Assembly: GCF_006517275.1 (NCBI RefSeq)
Contig: NZ_CP041191.1
Location: 248,001 to 312,000, forward strand
DNA from: Labrenzia sp. PHM005
GTDB taxonomy: Bacteria; Pseudomonadota; Alphaproteobacteria; Rhizobiales; Stappiaceae
Length of the DNA stretch: 64,000 bases
Direction of reading: 5' to 3'
Under the pieces are notes generated by a model. It saw nothing but the letters and a program-made list of their open reading frames with translations. It was not told where the DNA came from and did not search any database. The translations under genes and the position numbers were made by a program. Shown piece by piece: positions 16,312 to 25,431 of the stretch. Position 1 is the first letter of the stretch; the number at the start of each line of letters is the position of its first letter.

Positions 16312-17451
16312 TTACTTCACCAACATGTGCAATTCAAACTCGCAATACCCGAAATCTTGTCCGTTTATACGCAGACTGATCGCCTGGGTGCCGCCGTAGT
16401 AAACCCGAGTGGTGATAGGCTTTATGGCATGGGCTCTCTCAAGAGTGAGCGACTCACCCGCCTTAAGGTTCGTTTTTGTCCATTTGAACACTTTAGGAGC
16501 CAGAGTGCCGTTGGCTTTCTTGAAATGGATCACATAGTCGATCACCAAGTCCTGTGGTTTCTTACCCGTTGATTTCAGATCAGCCGAGAAAGAAACTGTC
16601 TCCCCGTATTGGACATCGGGATTGCCGATGGTTGGGCCATCCAACTGAATTTCAGGCGCCCCTAAACCAAACGCGTCCAGCGTCGCCCTATGCCCCTGTT
16701 TGATCAGCGACCGGCAGGCGTGACGGACAAGTTTTTGGCGGTTTTTGTCAGCATCTTCAAGCCATCTGGCTGCAATGTCGGCAACAAGATCCGGGTGATC
16801 TTTGGCAATGTCATTCAAATGATTGGCAACAGAACGGCGAACATACTCTTCCGGATCATCTTTCAGAGCCTCCAGTAATGGAAGCGCCGGTGCCGGGTCT
16901 TCGACGAGACGCTGCAGCCGCATGCCCCAAGGAAGACGGGGACGGGTGCCTTCCGACACCAAACGGCGCACATGGACATTTGGATCAGAAGTCCAAGGTG
17001 CCATGATATTAAGCGCTCGCTCCTGATCAGCTGCAAGAAACGGCCGGACGTCAAACTCGGCCGTCGCGCGTTTTGTCATGTCCTTGAGGAGGTCAAATGA
17101 TTTTTCAAAATCGTCCATACCACAATCTGATACAATCATCGAAAGCGGCATCACACCCCATCCGCAGATGCCTTTGTCATCACTCGACCAATCAAACGAT
17201 TCTCCGGTGTCGGGATGGAGAACGGCGCGCAGAATTGCGAAACGGGCATCTAAGTCCTCAGGCAAATGGCGAGCGGTCACATCGGCAATCAGGCGTGCTC
17301 TTTGCTTCAATTCAAGCGGCTCCAATTCCGCGAGAATTTCAGCTTCATAAGCTTCTTTCGAGAAATCCGTAATCTGCCGGTTTAGATGAAAAGCAAAACA
17401 CCGGACCAGCTCAGGGGAAAATTTGTTTTTAAACGGTTCCAAAACCAACAC
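16312..17451 (-). CDS. AlkC/AlkD-like DNA alkylation repair protein with C-terminal Ig-like domain
   Basis: A 379-residue HEAT-repeat protein. It opens with EPFKNKFSPELV, typical of AlkC-type glycosylases that remove alkylated purines. Repeats run to about residue 260 (IMAPWTSDPNVHVRRLVSEGTRPRLPWG, then LLEALKDDPEEYVRRSVANHLNDIAKDHP). The last 100 residues (PDVQYGETVSFSADLKSTGKKPQDLVIDY) form a beta-rich, Ig-like domain found in one AlkC branch. The start is GTG 17451 or TTG 17442; the latter has AAGGTG eight bases upstream and fits the family start slightly better. Confidence 0.85.
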   Translation of the reverse strand: MLVLEPFKNKFSPELVRCFAFHLNRQITDFSKEAYEAEILAELEPLELKQRARLIADVTARHLPEDLDARFAILRAVLHPDTGESFDWSSDDKGICGWGVMPLSMIVSDCGMDDFEKSFDLLKDMTKRATAEFDVRPFLAADQERALNIMAPWTSDPNVHVRRLVSEGTRPRLPWGMRLQRLVEDPAPALPLLEALKDDPEEYVRRSVANHLNDIAKDHPDLVADIAARWLEDADKNRQKLVRHACRSLIKQGHRATLDAFGLGAPEIQLDGPTIGNPDVQYGETVSFSADLKSTGKKPQDLVIDYVIHFKKANGTLAPKVFKWTKTNLKAGESLTLERAHAIKPITTRVYYGGTQAISLRINGQDFGYCEFELHMLVK

Positions 17452-17619
17452 CTTACTTTCAACAATAGCTTGTCAGAATTGCCAGAGAATATGCAAACTT
17501 GGCAATGGCTTACGGCAAGCATCCTGACACCATTTGTCAGGAGATGTCAGATATCCGGGGCACGGCCCTACCTCTTATTCGAGGCAGGGCCAGATGTGAG
17601 GATTGAGTTGACCGGCAGG

Positions 17620-17943
17620 TTAACGCTTGTAAGTCGCAAGTGACTGATACAGCGGCATTTCTGCCTCCATATCAACACCGGTCAGATCCATAAGCGAGAA
17701 AAATTCCAGACAATCTGGAGAGGTCCGTTCTGCCTCCATGACAGCCTGTGCGTCTTCCGCACTTTTGAACTGGACAATATCGAGATATTCACCTTCGGAC
17801 TTACGAATGAGCTCACGGCGCAAGACACCTGGCTGATGGCTGACAAAGTTCTTCTCAAACAAATCTGAAGCTTTGAGCAAGTCTTCTTCGGTTTTCCCAG
17901 GTGCCAGTTTAATCGGCGCTAGAACAGTGATCGGCGCAGACAT
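17620..17943 (-). CDS. Antibiotic biosynthesis monooxygenase-like (dimeric alpha/beta barrel) protein
   Basis: The protein has 107 residues from ATG 17943, with GGAG seven bases upstream. It has the dimeric alpha-beta barrel pattern: ITVLAPIKLAPGKTEEDLLKASDLFE, then QPGVLRRELIRKSEGEYLDIVQFKSAEDAQAVMEAE. The ABM family includes small monooxygenases and heme-degrading enzymes; no cofactor residue is visible. The gene is divergent from a WYL-domain regulator starting at 18015, with a 71-bp shared promoter region, so that regulator probably controls it. Confidence 0.8.
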   Translation of the reverse strand: MSAPITVLAPIKLAPGKTEEDLLKASDLFEKNFVSHQPGVLRRELIRKSEGEYLDIVQFKSAEDAQAVMEAERTSPDCLEFFSLMDLTGVDMEAEMPLYQSLATYKR

Positions 17944-18014
17944 TTTTTTCTCCATGTATTGAGTGATGCTGGCACCATATGGATAAATACGCCATTTTGT
18001 GTCCTATTTAACAA

Positions 18015-18752
18015 ATGACCAAAACATCGACCATTGAACGGATGAAGCGACTGGATTGGATAAGTGCGCGGCTCAAGGCCGACGAAGCCTTGACCGTATC
18101 AAGTCTGTCCGAAGAACTCGGTGTCAGCAGCCGGACCTTAACTCGAGATATTCAGCTTCTTCGTGACCAGGGCCTTCCTATTGAAGCCGACAGGGGCCGT
18201 GGCGGCGGAATCAGACTGCATCGAACCTGGGGCGTGGGACGAGTCAAGTTCAGCTATTCAGAAGCGATCGACCTACTGGTGAGTCTGGCGATTGCTGAAC
18301 AAATGAAATCTCCGTTTTTTATGGCCGAACTCGCCCCCATCCGGCGCAAGCTCCTTGCCTCCTTGTCGCCTCGCCTAAAAAGCGAAATATCCGATCTGAA
18401 ATCGAGAATACTGATAGGCGAAACCGCATCCCACTTTGTCTTGTCCGGGTTTAACCCGCCACGGCAGCCGGTGATTGATACGCTGCACCAAGCGTTCGTT
18501 TCACGGCAGACTCTGGAGATTTCCTATGAAGCGATATCTGGTGACAGAACAGCGCGGGAGATAGAACCCCACTACCTGCTACTGCACAGCCCGGTTTGGT
18601 ACGTGCTCGCGTTCGATCGCTTGCGAGACGATATTCGCACTTTTCGGTGTGACCGCATCGCGAACGCAAACATCACCGACGACACATTCAAGTTGCTTGC
18701 CATTGAGCGTTTCGATCAAGCGCTTCAGGATCTTGATGTTATCGCGCCGTGA
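18015..18752 (+). CDS. YafY-type transcriptional regulator with WYL domain
   Basis: A 245-residue regulator. Residues 5-65 form a helix-turn-helix (LTVSSLSEELGVSSRTLTRD plus a wing EADRGRGGGIRL). The C-terminal half is a WYL domain (LEISYEAISGDRTAREIEPHYLLLHSPVWYVLAFD, then DIRTFRCDRI), which senses ligands or nucleic acid. It is divergently transcribed from the monooxygenase-like gene ending at 17620, and I infer that it controls that gene. Confidence 0.9.
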   Translation: MTKTSTIERMKRLDWISARLKADEALTVSSLSEELGVSSRTLTRDIQLLRDQGLPIEADRGRGGGIRLHRTWGVGRVKFSYSEAIDLLVSLAIAEQMKSPFFMAELAPIRRKLLASLSPRLKSEISDLKSRILIGETASHFVLSGFNPPRQPVIDTLHQAFVSRQTLEISYEAISGDRTAREIEPHYLLLHSPVWYVLAFDRLRDDIRTFRCDRIANANITDDTFKLLAIERFDQALQDLDVIAP

Positions 18753-19175
18753 AAAGGTTATTCTGGTTTTCAGGGTTGGACATGCTGAACAGAAGCTACT
18801 GTGTTTTAAAATCCAATTCACTCGGCTCATAAACTGGCCGTCCAAGCCGGTTTTCGTTGAAGTGTGGCGGCTTTGTTTTTTTGCTAGTGCCCCTGACAAC
18901 CGTCTTCAGCAGAGTTTCTGGATTTGACGCAGGCGTTCACACAAGCACGGACACACAGATTGCACCCATAATTTTGAACTAGGTATATTTATCAATAATT
19001 CTGTAGATACAACGACCTCTTGAAACAAATATATTTCGAGCAATTGCTTATTTACACAATAACAACCTCCACGCCCCTTTAATATATTTAGAACTACGGT
19101 AGCTACATTCGAAATTGCGCTACAGTCCGTTTCATAAACGGAGATTTAGGGACAGGCTTCGCCTTACGAGAAGAT
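18753..19175. other. 423-bp intergenic region, AT-rich in its second half
   Basis: No convincing gene. From about 18960 to 19140 the sequence is clearly richer in A and T than its surroundings, with several short TATATTT-like stretches that could hold the promoter of the binding-protein gene starting at 19176. I could not single out one -35/-10 pair. Confidence 0.6.
18831..18854 (+). terminator. Possible terminator of the WYL regulator gene
   Basis: AAACTGGC pairs with GCCGGTTT (one G-T wobble) across a 7-nt loop and is followed by TTCG. It is a modest hairpin about 80 nt past the stop. Confidence 0.35.
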
Positions 19176-19937
19176 ATGCGATCACATGCCCCCAGTTTGG
19201 GCTTTAAGGCCCTCCAGTATTTCTTCATGGCGCTTCAGTGCCTCGGACTGGTGTTGCTGATCTCTGGAACCTCAGCGGCCGAGCCCATAAAAATCTACAC
19301 CACGGAACTGGATGGGCACCACCAGCCGGACCTGCGTGGCAAATACGATCAGATTGTTTTGTCAGCGGCGGCTGTCAAGAAACTCAATGTCGAATTCCAG
19401 TTTTTACCTCCTGCCCGGGCGATCCTTCAGTTCTCGCGCTGCGAAGACTGTTGCGTTAGCCCCTGCAACAGCGCCCCTGATATTACGCACTGCCCCGGAG
19501 CGACTTTATCTGATGTCTGGGATCGGGTGGAGCTGCATGCTTTTAATGTCACCCCAGGGGAACTCGATGTGTCGATTGAAAACTTCAAGAACCTCCGGGT
19601 GGGGGCCATCCAGGGCATGCCTTTGGGAGCAAAGGTTGAAAAGAACCTGACAGAAATCCGACGCCTTGAGACCCCACGCGCCGCTGCCAATATGCTCAAT
19701 CTTGGCAGACTCGATGTGTTTCTGGGCTGGATTCCGGAAACCCTTGTCTATTTTAGGGCCAACAACATTCCGGTGCCGAAGTACAACGCAAAGGCCCCCG
19801 TCAAGAGTGTGCCAATCGGCATTGCCTGCAAGGGACCAAAGTCCTTGCAGCTGATTGACGCCGTCAATGCATATTTGCGGCAGGCTCCAATCACATCGGA
19901 CGTAAAACCTACCGCCAAACCAAATTCTGACGGTTGA
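19176..19937 (+). CDS. Periplasmic solute-binding-like protein (SBP_bac_3 type) with Cys-rich segment
   Basis: A 253-residue protein. Residues 1-35 contain a signal peptide (LQCLGLVLLISGTSAAEP). The mature part resembles polar-amino-acid-type binding proteins: IKIYTTELDGHHQPD at the start, NFKNLRVGAIQGMPLG and AAANMLNLGRLDVFLGWIPET later. An unusual insert near residues 88-108 has five cysteines (CEDCCVSPCNSAPDITHC), perhaps disulfide-bonded. No permease gene is adjacent, so it may feed a distant transporter or act as a sensor. The substrate is unknown. Confidence 0.72.
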   Translation: MRSHAPSLGFKALQYFFMALQCLGLVLLISGTSAAEPIKIYTTELDGHHQPDLRGKYDQIVLSAAAVKKLNVEFQFLPPARAILQFSRCEDCCVSPCNSAPDITHCPGATLSDVWDRVELHAFNVTPGELDVSIENFKNLRVGAIQGMPLGAKVEKNLTEIRRLETPRAAANMLNLGRLDVFLGWIPETLVYFRANNIPVPKYNAKAPVKSVPIGIACKGPKSLQLIDAVNAYLRQAPITSDVKPTAKPNSDG

Positions 19938-20042
19938 ATGATTTGGTCAATATGTTCGTTATCATAAGGGCTTAAGTCAGGTTGGGCGGATCGCGGCCAA
20001 CCCGGCCTAGTGGCTTTCTTTCTGTAAATGCTATTTTGGAAC

Positions 20043-20073
20043 AAAAAAACCACCCCGGCTCGCCGGGGTGGTT
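20043..20073 (-). terminator. Rho-independent terminator of the ugp operon
   Basis: An 11-bp perfect stem ACCACCCCGGC/GCCGGGGTGGT with a 2-nt loop. On the minus strand it is followed by a run of T, so it ends ugpC. Confidence 0.9.
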
Positions 20074-20130
20074 GAAGCGAAACAGGCAGCCCCTCGTTAC
20101 TGCCACCTGCCTCGAAAGTTCAAATCAGCA

Positions 20131-21207
20131 TCAGTCGATGCGTTTGCCCGTATCCGCATCAAAGAAATGCACATCTTGCGGCAGCGCTTTGAGGTACATT
20201 TTTTCGCCCGGCTCATGATGAGCATGACTGGAAACGCGGATGACAATTTCAGGGCCGCCTTCTTCAAAGCTGGCATAGACATAGCTTTCCGCACCAACTG
20301 GCTCGAGGACGGTGACGGTCACCTCAAGCGCCAGCCCATCACCGGAGGCCGGGCTATCGACCACTTCCAGGTGCTCCGGACGGATCCCAACTTTATAGGC
20401 ATCCTTGCCTTTGGTGTTGGCCCCAGACAGGCCTTTGCCCTTGGCAAGGGCCAAACCGTCCCCAGTCGACTTCAGATCCAGAAGGTTCATTGCTGGTGAC
20501 CCGATGAAGCTCGCCACAAACGTGGACGCCGGCTTGTCATAAACATCGATCGGCGCGCCGATCTGTTCGATGTTGCCGCCGTTCAAAACCACCAGGCGAT
20601 CTGCCAGGGTCATGGCTTCCAGCTGATCGTGGGTCACATAAACGCTGGTGGTGCCAAGTGACTGCTGCAGACGCTTGATTTCAACGCGCATCTGAACCCG
20701 CAGCTTGGCATCCAGATTGGAGAGCGGTTCATCGAACAGGAAGGCCGCAGGCTCTCGGACAATCGCCCGGCCCATGGCCACGCGCTGGCGCTGGCCGCCG
20801 GAAAGTGCCCGTGGTTTGCGGTCGAGATATTCACCGATCTCCAGAATGCGGGCCGCTTCCTTCACCCGGCGGTCGATCTCGGCCTTGTCCATGCCCCGGT
20901 TTTTCAGGCCATAGGCAAGGTTGTTGTAAACCGACATATGCGGGTAAAGCGCGTAGTTCTGGAACACCATCGCGATATCACGGTCTGCCGGGTCGACCTT
21001 GTTGACCAGCCGGTCGCCAATTTTGATTTCCCCAGTGGTGATATCTTCAAGGCCCGCAATCATGCGCAGCAAAGTGGATTTGCCGCAGCCGGACGGACCA
21101 ACCAGGACAATGAACTCCCCTTCGTCAATATCGATGGAAACGCCCTTAACCGCTTCCACCGCACCGCCGTATACCTTGCGGACAGTGTCGAGAGTAATTG
21201 TTGACAT
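20131..21207 (-). CDS. ugpC: sn-glycerol-3-phosphate ABC transporter ATP-binding protein
   Basis: A 358-residue ATPase of the MalK/UgpC type. Walker A is GPSGCGKST, the Q-loop lies in [11 protein letters not shown], the ABC signature is LSGGQRQR, and Walker B is [13 protein letters not shown], followed by the switch His in YVTHDQ. The C-terminal third is the regulatory OB-fold ([10 protein letters not shown]). It powers uptake by the two permeases encoded just upstream. It is the last gene of ugpBAEC, 8 nt after ugpE, and is followed by a strong terminator. Confidence 0.92.
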   Translation of the reverse strand: MSTITLDTVRKVYGGAVEAVKGVSIDIDEGEFIVLVGPSGCGKSTLLRMIAGLEDITTGEIKIGDRLVNKVDPADRDIAMVFQNYALYPHMSVYNNLAYGLKNRGMDKAEIDRRVKEAARILEIGEYLDRKPRALSGGQRQRVAMGRAIVREPAAFLFDEPLSNLDAKLRVQMRVEIKRLQQSLGTTSVYVTHDQLEAMTLADRLVVLNGGNIEQIGAPIDVYDKPASTFVASFIGSPAMNLLDLKSTGDGLALAKGKGLSGANTKGKDAYKVGIRPEHLEVVDSPASGDGLALEVTVTVLEPVGAESYVYASFEEGGPEIVIRVSSHAHHEPGEKMYLKALPQDVHFFDADTGKRID

Positions 21208-21215
21208 TTAAAACC

Positions 21216-22058
21216 TCACTTATCGCTCTCGACGAGCCCTTTGACGAACCAGCTTTGGAAGACCACAACGATCAGGACCGGCGGTACGATGGCCAGAATG
21301 GCGAGCGCCATAGCCTCATTCAGTGCCGGGATCTGCGCCCCCACCCAGACCTGCATGATCTGCTTGATCCCGCGGACCAAGGTAAACAGGGATTCTTCGG
21401 TGGTGATCAGGGTCGGCCAGAGATACTGGTTCCAGCCATAGACGAACATGATGATGAAGATAGCCGCGATCATGGTTTGCGACAGCGGCACGAGGATATC
21501 TTTGAAGAATTTCCAGGGGCCGGCTCCATCGATCCGCGCAGCTTCCAGAAGTTCATCTGGAACTGACATGAAGAACTGGCGGAAGAAGAAGGTACCCGTT
21601 GCCGACGCGATCAACGGAACGATCAGGCCGGAATAGGTGTTCACCATTCCGAGCGACTGGACGATCTCATAAGACGGCAGGATGCGAACTTCCAGCGGCA
21701 GCAACAGCGTTGCAAAGATCACCCAGAAACACAGGGTTGCCATGGGAAAGCGGAAGTAAACGATCGCATAAGCCGCCAGCATAGAGATGATGATCTTGCC
21801 GATCGCAAATCCGAACCCGAGGATCATCGAGTTCTTCAGCATGACAAAGCCATCAACTTCCTTGGTGAAGCCACCGGCCCGGAAGAGCACAGTTTCATAG
21901 TTTTCCAGGAACTTGCTGCCCGGAACGAATTGGATGCCTTCTTTATAGATCGTGATGGCGTCATGCGTGCTGGTCAGGAAGGCCAACGCGACCGGTGTGA
22001 CCATGAAGAACACACCTAAGAGCAAGACAACGTGATCCAGAATTTGAAGTTTTCTCAT
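21216..22058 (-). CDS. ugpE: sn-glycerol-3-phosphate ABC transporter permease
   Basis: A 280-residue inner-membrane protein with six helices. The ATPase-contacting EAA loop is DELLEAARIDGAGPWKFFKDILVPLS. It forms a heterodimer with UgpA. It starts 10 nt after ugpA and ends 8 nt before ugpC. Identity as UgpE rests on the full operon order; other sugar permeases of the same family cannot be excluded from this protein alone. Confidence 0.9.
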   Translation of the reverse strand: MRKLQILDHVVLLLGVFFMVTPVALAFLTSTHDAITIYKEGIQFVPGSKFLENYETVLFRAGGFTKEVDGFVMLKNSMILGFGFAIGKIIISMLAAYAIVYFRFPMATLCFWVIFATLLLPLEVRILPSYEIVQSLGMVNTYSGLIVPLIASATGTFFFRQFFMSVPDELLEAARIDGAGPWKFFKDILVPLSQTMIAAIFIIMFVYGWNQYLWPTLITTEESLFTLVRGIKQIMQVWVGAQIPALNEAMALAILAIVPPVLIVVVFQSWFVKGLVESDK

Positions 22059-22068
22059 CTCACGCCCC

Positions 22069-22950
22069 TTATGTGTAATGCACGCGCCGCTCGATCAGCC
22101 GGAACTGAACAACGGTTAGGATGAACACCAGAGCCATCAAGATGACCGACTGTGCAGACGACCCACCAAGATCATTGCCACGGAACCCATCAAGAAAGAC
22201 CTTGTAGACGAGTGTCACCGGGTTGTTGCCCGGCTCCTGCTTCACAAGAACATCGACGATACCGAACGTGTCGAAGAACGCGTAAGTGATGTTGATGATC
22301 AGCAAGAAAAAGCCTGTCGGGGCCAGGAGCGGGAACGTCACAGTCCAGAACCGGCGGAAACCTGAGCGGCAATCGATGCTGGCCGCTTCCTGGACCGATT
22401 TGGAAATTCCCTGAAGGCCTGACAGAAAGAAGATGAAGTTGACCGGAATTTGCTTCCAGACCGCCGTGGTGGTCATGGCAAAGGCCGTGTCGAAGTAACT
22501 CACGCCGATCTGCAGGTTCCAGCCGAACAAGGCAAAGAAATCAACGATCGGGCCGACGTGCTGATCGAACAGCATAACGCCGATCAGGCCGGCAACCGGA
22601 GGTGCGACCGCATAAACCCACATAAGCAGTGTTTTATAGGACGACGATCCGCGCAAAACCTTGTCCGCCTTGACCGCCAAAAGAAGGGCAATGCCAAGGG
22701 ACAGGAAGGTCACGAAGAAGGTAAAGACAGCCGTGAAGCGGGCGACGCGGCCATAGTCTGTGGAGGTCACTGTGTCGACGAAGTTGTCCATCCCGACAAA
22801 CGTCGAACCGAACCCGAACGGGTCCTCGAGATAGAAAGACGACTGAACGGCTTCAGCTGCCGGCCACAAGAAGAAGATCGTCACGATGGCAAGCTGCGGC
22901 AAAAGCAGCATGTAGGGCACCCACCGGGACTGGAATTGAACTTTTTTCAT
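22069..22950 (-). CDS. ugpA: sn-glycerol-3-phosphate ABC transporter permease
   Basis: The protein has 293 residues from ATG 22950 (KKVQFQSRWVPYMLLLPQLA), the normal UgpA start; an upstream in-frame start adds ten residues. Six membrane helices and an EAA loop (KSVQEAASIDCRSGFRRFWTVTFPLLAPT) are present. It pairs with UgpE. The gene lies 95 nt after ugpB, which leaves room for a weak attenuating structure that I did not find. Confidence 0.9.
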   Translation of the reverse strand: MKKVQFQSRWVPYMLLLPQLAIVTIFFLWPAAEAVQSSFYLEDPFGFGSTFVGMDNFVDTVTSTDYGRVARFTAVFTFFVTFLSLGIALLLAVKADKVLRGSSSYKTLLMWVYAVAPPVAGLIGVMLFDQHVGPIVDFFALFGWNLQIGVSYFDTAFAMTTTAVWKQIPVNFIFFLSGLQGISKSVQEAASIDCRSGFRRFWTVTFPLLAPTGFFLLIINITYAFFDTFGIVDVLVKQEPGNNPVTLVYKVFLDGFRGNDLGGSSAQSVILMALVFILTVVQFRLIERRVHYT

Positions 22951-23045
22951 CACGTCACCGCAACGGGGAAAGCGGGCCACAAACGGACCCGCCTTCTAGT
23001 CAAAGATATGGGAGCGCACCATGGCGCTCCCAAATGGTCAACTTA

Positions 23046-24356
23046 TTAGTTGCCGGTGGTCTTGGAGAACCGCTCCAGAAGCTTGTTGCCATCGGCTTCG
23101 ATGGTTTTGAAAGCGTCTTCAACAGAAGTCTCGCCGGACAGGATCTTACCGTATTCGCGGTTCATGATGTCGCGGATCTGGACGTAGAAGCCCATGCGGT
23201 AACCCTTGGTCCACTCGCCACCCGGCAGCGTCAGCTGCTTGATGCCGATTTCGGCAGCCGGAGCGCGGTCATAGTGGCCGTCTTTCTTAGCCAGCTCATA
23301 AGCAGCATTTGTGATCGGCACATAACCGGTCTCTTTGTGCCACATGTATTGGACTTCCGGAGAGGTCAGGTACTCAAAGAAAGAAGCAACACACTTGTTT
23401 TCGCCATCCGGCTTGCCAGCCATGGAGAACAGAGCCGCACCGCCGATGAAGGTGCCCGTGCCGGCGCCGTCAACAGCATCCCAGTAAGGCAGGTATGTTG
23501 CAGAGAATGGGAACTCAACGGTCTTGGAGATGCCGCCGAAGGAACCCGAAGAACCGAGCCACATGGCGACCTTGCCTTCGTTGAACGGGGTCTGGTTGTC
23601 GCCCCAGCCGGTGCCATAGTAACCGAACAGGCCATCGTCCAGCCAGCCTTTGACGGCGGTGAAGTGGTTCTTGATCGGCTCACCGAAAATCAGCTTGGTG
23701 TCCTTTGCACCGTCGTAACCGTTGTTGTTGGTTGCGAACTGCTGGTTATGACGGGACTTGAAGTTCTCTGTGAAGATCCACGGCAGGTGAGACTGAGCGA
23801 GCGGCACATAACCAGCTTCTTTCAGCTTCGGCGCGATGGTCTGGAATTCTTCCCAGGTCTTCGGAGCTTCAACACCTGCTTTTTTCAGCGCGTCTTCATT
23901 GTAATACAGAATCGGCGTGGACGAGTTGAACGGCATGCCGATCATCTTGCCTTCGCTGTCCGCATAGAAGTTACGAACACCTTCGATGTAGTCATTGATG
24001 TCGAAAGCGACGCCAGCGTTTTCAAGAATTTCTTGTGCTGGGATCGTTGCGCCTTTTGCGCCGATGATTGTTGCGGCACCCGCATCAAACACCTGCAGGA
24101 TGTTCGGCTGTTCGCCAGCGCGGAAAGCTGCGATACCAGCGGTCAATGTTTCTTCATAGGTGCCTTTGTAGACCGGTGTGATCTGACAAGCATCTTGAGA
24201 TTCATTGTAACCGTTTGCGATGTCGACAACGACTTCACCAAGACGGCCACCCATTGCGTGCCACCAGGAAATGTCGGTCGCCGCGTAGGACGCGGAAGAT
24301 GTACCCAAAAGGGCCGCTGCAGCTACAAAGCTGGCGACGGTCTTACGGTAAGCCAT
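23046..24356 (-). CDS. ugpB: sn-glycerol-3-phosphate periplasmic binding protein
   Basis: The protein has 436 residues from ATG 24356, with GGGAGC eight bases upstream. A signal peptide (TVASFVAAAALLGTSSASYA) precedes a mature protein starting ATDISWWHAMGGRLGEVV, as in UgpB, where WWHAM contributes to the glycerol phosphate site. QITPVYKGTYEETLTAGIAAFRAG and PFNSSTPILYYNEDALKKAG are also typical. It is the first gene of ugpBAEC. A PHO-box-like array lies about 110 nt upstream, implying induction by phosphate limitation. Confidence 0.93.
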   Translation of the reverse strand: MAYRKTVASFVAAAALLGTSSASYAATDISWWHAMGGRLGEVVVDIANGYNESQDACQITPVYKGTYEETLTAGIAAFRAGEQPNILQVFDAGAATIIGAKGATIPAQEILENAGVAFDINDYIEGVRNFYADSEGKMIGMPFNSSTPILYYNEDALKKAGVEAPKTWEEFQTIAPKLKEAGYVPLAQSHLPWIFTENFKSRHNQQFATNNNGYDGAKDTKLIFGEPIKNHFTAVKGWLDDGLFGYYGTGWGDNQTPFNEGKVAMWLGSSGSFGGISKTVEFPFSATYLPYWDAVDGAGTGTFIGGAALFSMAGKPDGENKCVASFFEYLTSPEVQYMWHKETGYVPITNAAYELAKKDGHYDRAPAAEIGIKQLTLPGGEWTKGYRMGFYVQIRDIMNREYGKILSGETSVEDAFKTIEADGNKLLERFSKTTGN

Positions 24357-24467
24357 AGTGTTTGCTCCCATCTAGAAGGGCGGTTGCCCCGATCAGCAGT
24401 TGGTTCATCATGACGCTGACGGCTTCTTCAACGCCTGAAACGATAACGCCTGCGTTTCGTATTGTTT

Positions 24468-24499
24468 TCATATGAACGTTATATGACGCTCATATGAAC
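24468..24499 (-). promoter_or_regulatory. PHO-box-like 11-bp-periodic repeats upstream of ugpB
   Basis: On the minus strand three near-identical 7-mers (TTCATAT, GTCATAT, TTCATAT) occur exactly 11 bp apart with 4-bp spacers. This is the architecture of PhoB sites (CTGTCAT-N4-CTGTCAT), and each unit keeps TCAT. Its place ahead of ugpB fits known PhoB control of ugp in related bacteria. Confidence 0.75.
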
Positions 24500-24859
24500 A
24501 TTAAACGACGCCTTTCCCGCGGCTGCAAGAGAGAAGTTTTCAAAAATGACTTTTGTTTAGCTAACTGAGTATCTGGTTGCATTTCTTCAGATCTCTACTT
24601 TTAAGAATGCGAACTCAGTAACCAGATACACTTGTCTATGCCGTAGCGTAGAAAACTGAGCAATTCAGTCTTGAAAATAAGGAGTTACCAGACCCGTGCA
24701 GCGCGGCAGCTAAATCCAGCACACCAAAAAGTCGGCAGCAAACTGTCTGCCAATCCACAAGACCATCACCAAACCTCGAAGCACAAAAGCATCTTCTGCG
24801 CTCCAGCTTACAAAAAATGCGATGACATCTGCCACCAGCCTGGCATCACAATGACATGA
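24500..24859. other. Intergenic region between the PHO-box array and the yqaA-like gene
   Basis: Apart from the inverted repeat at 24569-24629, I see no gene or RNA here. A 62-codon open frame on the plus strand (24671-24859) lacks a ribosome site and family character. Confidence 0.6.
24569..24629. repeat. Imperfect long inverted repeat in the ugpB upstream region
   Basis: GTATCTGGTT (24569-24578) is repeated inverted as AACCAGATAC (24620-24629). Inside, GCATTTCTT faces AAGAATGC. ACTGAGT (24564-24570) also matches ACTCAGT (24613-24619), so two alternative pairings exist. The role is unknown. Confidence 0.6.
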
Positions 24860-25300
24860 TCATACCAATTGCAGCGCCAGAAGCGCCACCACGACGTACC
24901 GGGCTGTCTTTGCCAGCCCGACCAGCATCAAGAACCGCCACCAAGGCTCTTTAAAGACCCCGGCCACTAGCGTGACCGGATCCCCGATCAGCGGCATCCA
25001 GCTTGCCAGCAAACTCCAGTAACCGTAACGCTCGTACCAGCCCTGAGCCGTTTGATACCATTTGGAAACCTGCCCTGAATTGTCGGCCGGACGGGCAAAG
25101 CGGATGGCGCCCAGCCCAATAGCCCAGTTCACCACAGAACCAAGCGTGTTCCCGAGACTGGCAACAGCGATCAGTATGAAAAAATCTTGCGGGTTGGCAG
25201 CCACCAAATAAGCAAGACCCAATTCCGATTGGGCCGGCAGTAACGTCGCAGCAAGAAAGGCGGCAGTGAACAAAGCGATCATGGCGCGCTGCGATATCAC
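24860..25300 (-). CDS. YqaA family (VTT/DedA-like) membrane protein
   Basis: A 146-residue small membrane protein with the YqaA pattern: AAFLAATLLPAQSELGLAYLVA, ASLGNTLGSVVNWAIG in the middle, and WYERYGYWSLLASWMPLIGDPVTLVAGVFK near the end, where the Arg/Gly-Asp-Pro motif is typical of the VTT fold. Related proteins move lipids or maintain membrane potential, but YqaA itself is uncharacterised. The start is GTG at 25300; ATG at 25282 is a plausible shorter alternative. Confidence 0.85.
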   Translation of the reverse strand: MISQRAMIALFTAAFLAATLLPAQSELGLAYLVAANPQDFFILIAVASLGNTLGSVVNWAIGLGAIRFARPADNSGQVSKWYQTAQGWYERYGYWSLLASWMPLIGDPVTLVAGVFKEPWWRFLMLVGLAKTARYVVVALLALQLV

Positions 25301-25431
25301 AAAGCGCTGGCCGCTGTCATTCTGGAACAGCTGCGATTAGAGAGCCTGGCCCACCTCATCAACACCTGCAATGCGTTGGACAGAGTGCCGGAATTGGCGT
25401 TTACTCGCATGTCATTGATGAAGAGGCCATC

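Noticed and set aside
23034..24413. 459-codon plus-strand open frame
   Set aside because: It covers ugpB antisense. Length results from the strong codon bias of ugpB; no recognisable domain.
24671..24859. 62-codon plus-strand frame upstream of the yqaA-like gene
   Set aside because: No ribosome site, no family features, low-complexity composition.
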